DNA of 15,596 nt, taken from NCBI GenBank assembly GCA_035535195.1, contig DATLQK010000035.1:1-15596 (forward strand), read 5' to 3'. Source of the stretch: JACDAN01 sp035535195 (lineage in GTDB: Bacteria > Actinomycetota > Thermoleophilia > Gaiellales > Gaiellaceae). Positions 15,156 through 15,596 of this stretch are shown here, piece after piece. The translations under genes and the position numbers were made by a program. The notes beneath the pieces are model-generated. The model had not been told where the DNA came from. It saw only the letters and a list, made by a program, of their open reading frames with translations, and did no database searches. The first letter of the stretch is position 1, and every line of letters begins with the position of its first letter.

Positions 15156-15596
15156 TGCTGTTCACGACGGTCGTCGGCAGCTATCCGCAGCCGGAGTGGC
15201 TGATCGACCGCGAGCGCCTCGGCGACCGGCTGCCACCGCGGGTGCGGGCGAAGGAGCTCTGGCGAGTACCGGAGCCCTACCTCGAGGAGGCGCAGGACGA
15301 CGCCACCCGGATCGCGGTCCAGGAGATGGAGCAGGTGGGCGTCGACGTGATCACGGACGGCGAGATGCGCCGCGAGAGCTACTCGAACCGCTTCGCGACG
15401 GCGCTCGACGGCGTCGACCTCGAGCATCCCGGCACGGCGCTCGACCGGACGGGACACCCGAACCCGGTGCCGCGCGTCGTGGGGCCGGTGCGGCGGGCTC
15501 GGCCCGTTGAGATCCGCGACGTCGAGTTCCTCCGTGCCGCCACGGAGCGCCGGATCAAGATCACGGTGCCGGGGCCGTTCACGATGACCCAGCAGG
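15155..15596 (+). CDS. MetE C-terminal-like (UROD/MetE superfamily) methyltransferase, 5' part
   Basis: At least 147 residues are visible; the gene continues past the right edge. The start ATG (15155-15157) overlaps the ligase stop in a TGATG, so translation is coupled. The N-terminus TTVVGSYPQPEWL, then GVDVITDGEMRRESY, then KITVPGPFTMTQQ are hallmarks of the catalytic barrel of cobalamin-independent methionine synthase and its stand-alone homologues. The zinc ligands lie further downstream and cannot be checked here. Proteins like this are usually annotated as 5-methyltetrahydropteroyltriglutamate-homocysteine methyltransferase. Single-domain copies in catabolic operons may instead move a methyl group from or to another substrate. 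Its tight coupling to a CoA ligase and a citryl-CoA-lyase-like gene favours such a role, by inference. Confidence 0.82.
   Translation, partial: MLFTTVVGSYPQPEWLIDRERLGDRLPPRVRAKELWRVPEPYLEEAQDDATRIAVQEMEQVGVDVITDGEMRRESYSNRFATALDGVDLEHPGTALDRTGHPNPVPRVVGPVRRARPVEIRDVEFLRAATERRIKITVPGPFTMTQQ

Noticed and set aside
1..15596. CRISPR arrays, insertion sequences, tRNA or rRNA genes, large repeats
   Set aside because: No regularly spaced repeats, transposase motifs, terminal inverted repeats or tRNA-like cloverleaf were seen; only short hairpins and palindromes were found.

Overview
The window is very GC-rich and densely coded, with short intergenic gaps, GTG starts and stop/start overlaps. Gene families seen here include an ANTAR regulator, a DUF4118 sensor kinase with an OmpR-type regulator and an APC permease carrying a universal-stress-like tail, and an NhaA–DsbA fusion. 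Together they point to a high-GC actinobacterium, most likely of the Thermoleophilia (Gaiellales/Solirubrobacterales) type. The lineage is an inference from gene content; no rRNA or tRNA gene is visible. No CRISPR array, insertion sequence or integrase was found.

Layout. (1) Positions 1-2400: an ANTAR regulator with a degenerate receiver runs off the left edge on the minus strand. Divergent from it, after a gap of about 330 bp, is a two-gene operon of a 90-residue unknown protein and a soluble GAF histidine kinase, closed by a perfect 12-bp hairpin. (2) Positions 2443-5509: a small membrane protein and a zinc alcohol dehydrogenase (minus), a divergent hydroxynitrile-lyase-like cupin (plus), and an M24 metallopeptidase (minus). 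(3) Positions 5533-7789: a DUF4118 (KdpD-type) kinase, an OmpR/KdpE-type regulator and a KimA-like APC permease, in operon order. All three are broken by internal deletions and frame changes, so this looks like a decayed potassium-uptake and sensing locus, or a badly assembled stretch. (4) Positions 7830-10248: an intact GFA-family zinc protein and an intact NhaA antiporter with a fused DsbA-like domain, closed by a hairpin. (5) Positions 10259-13146 (minus): an FtsX/MacB-type permease followed by a small membrane-anchored coiled-coil protein. (6) Positions 13190-15596: a tightly coupled plus-strand operon of a citryl-CoA-lyase-like protein, a PaaK-like acyl-CoA ligase and a MetE-like methyltransferase that runs off the right edge.

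Two parts deserve attention. The first is the cluster of lesions confined to region 3, which has intact genes on both sides. The second is the lyase/ligase/methyltransferase operon of region 6, whose combined pathway I cannot name and whose ligase has no normal start codon in frame. The function given to each gene rests on recognised motifs; the joint roles are inference.
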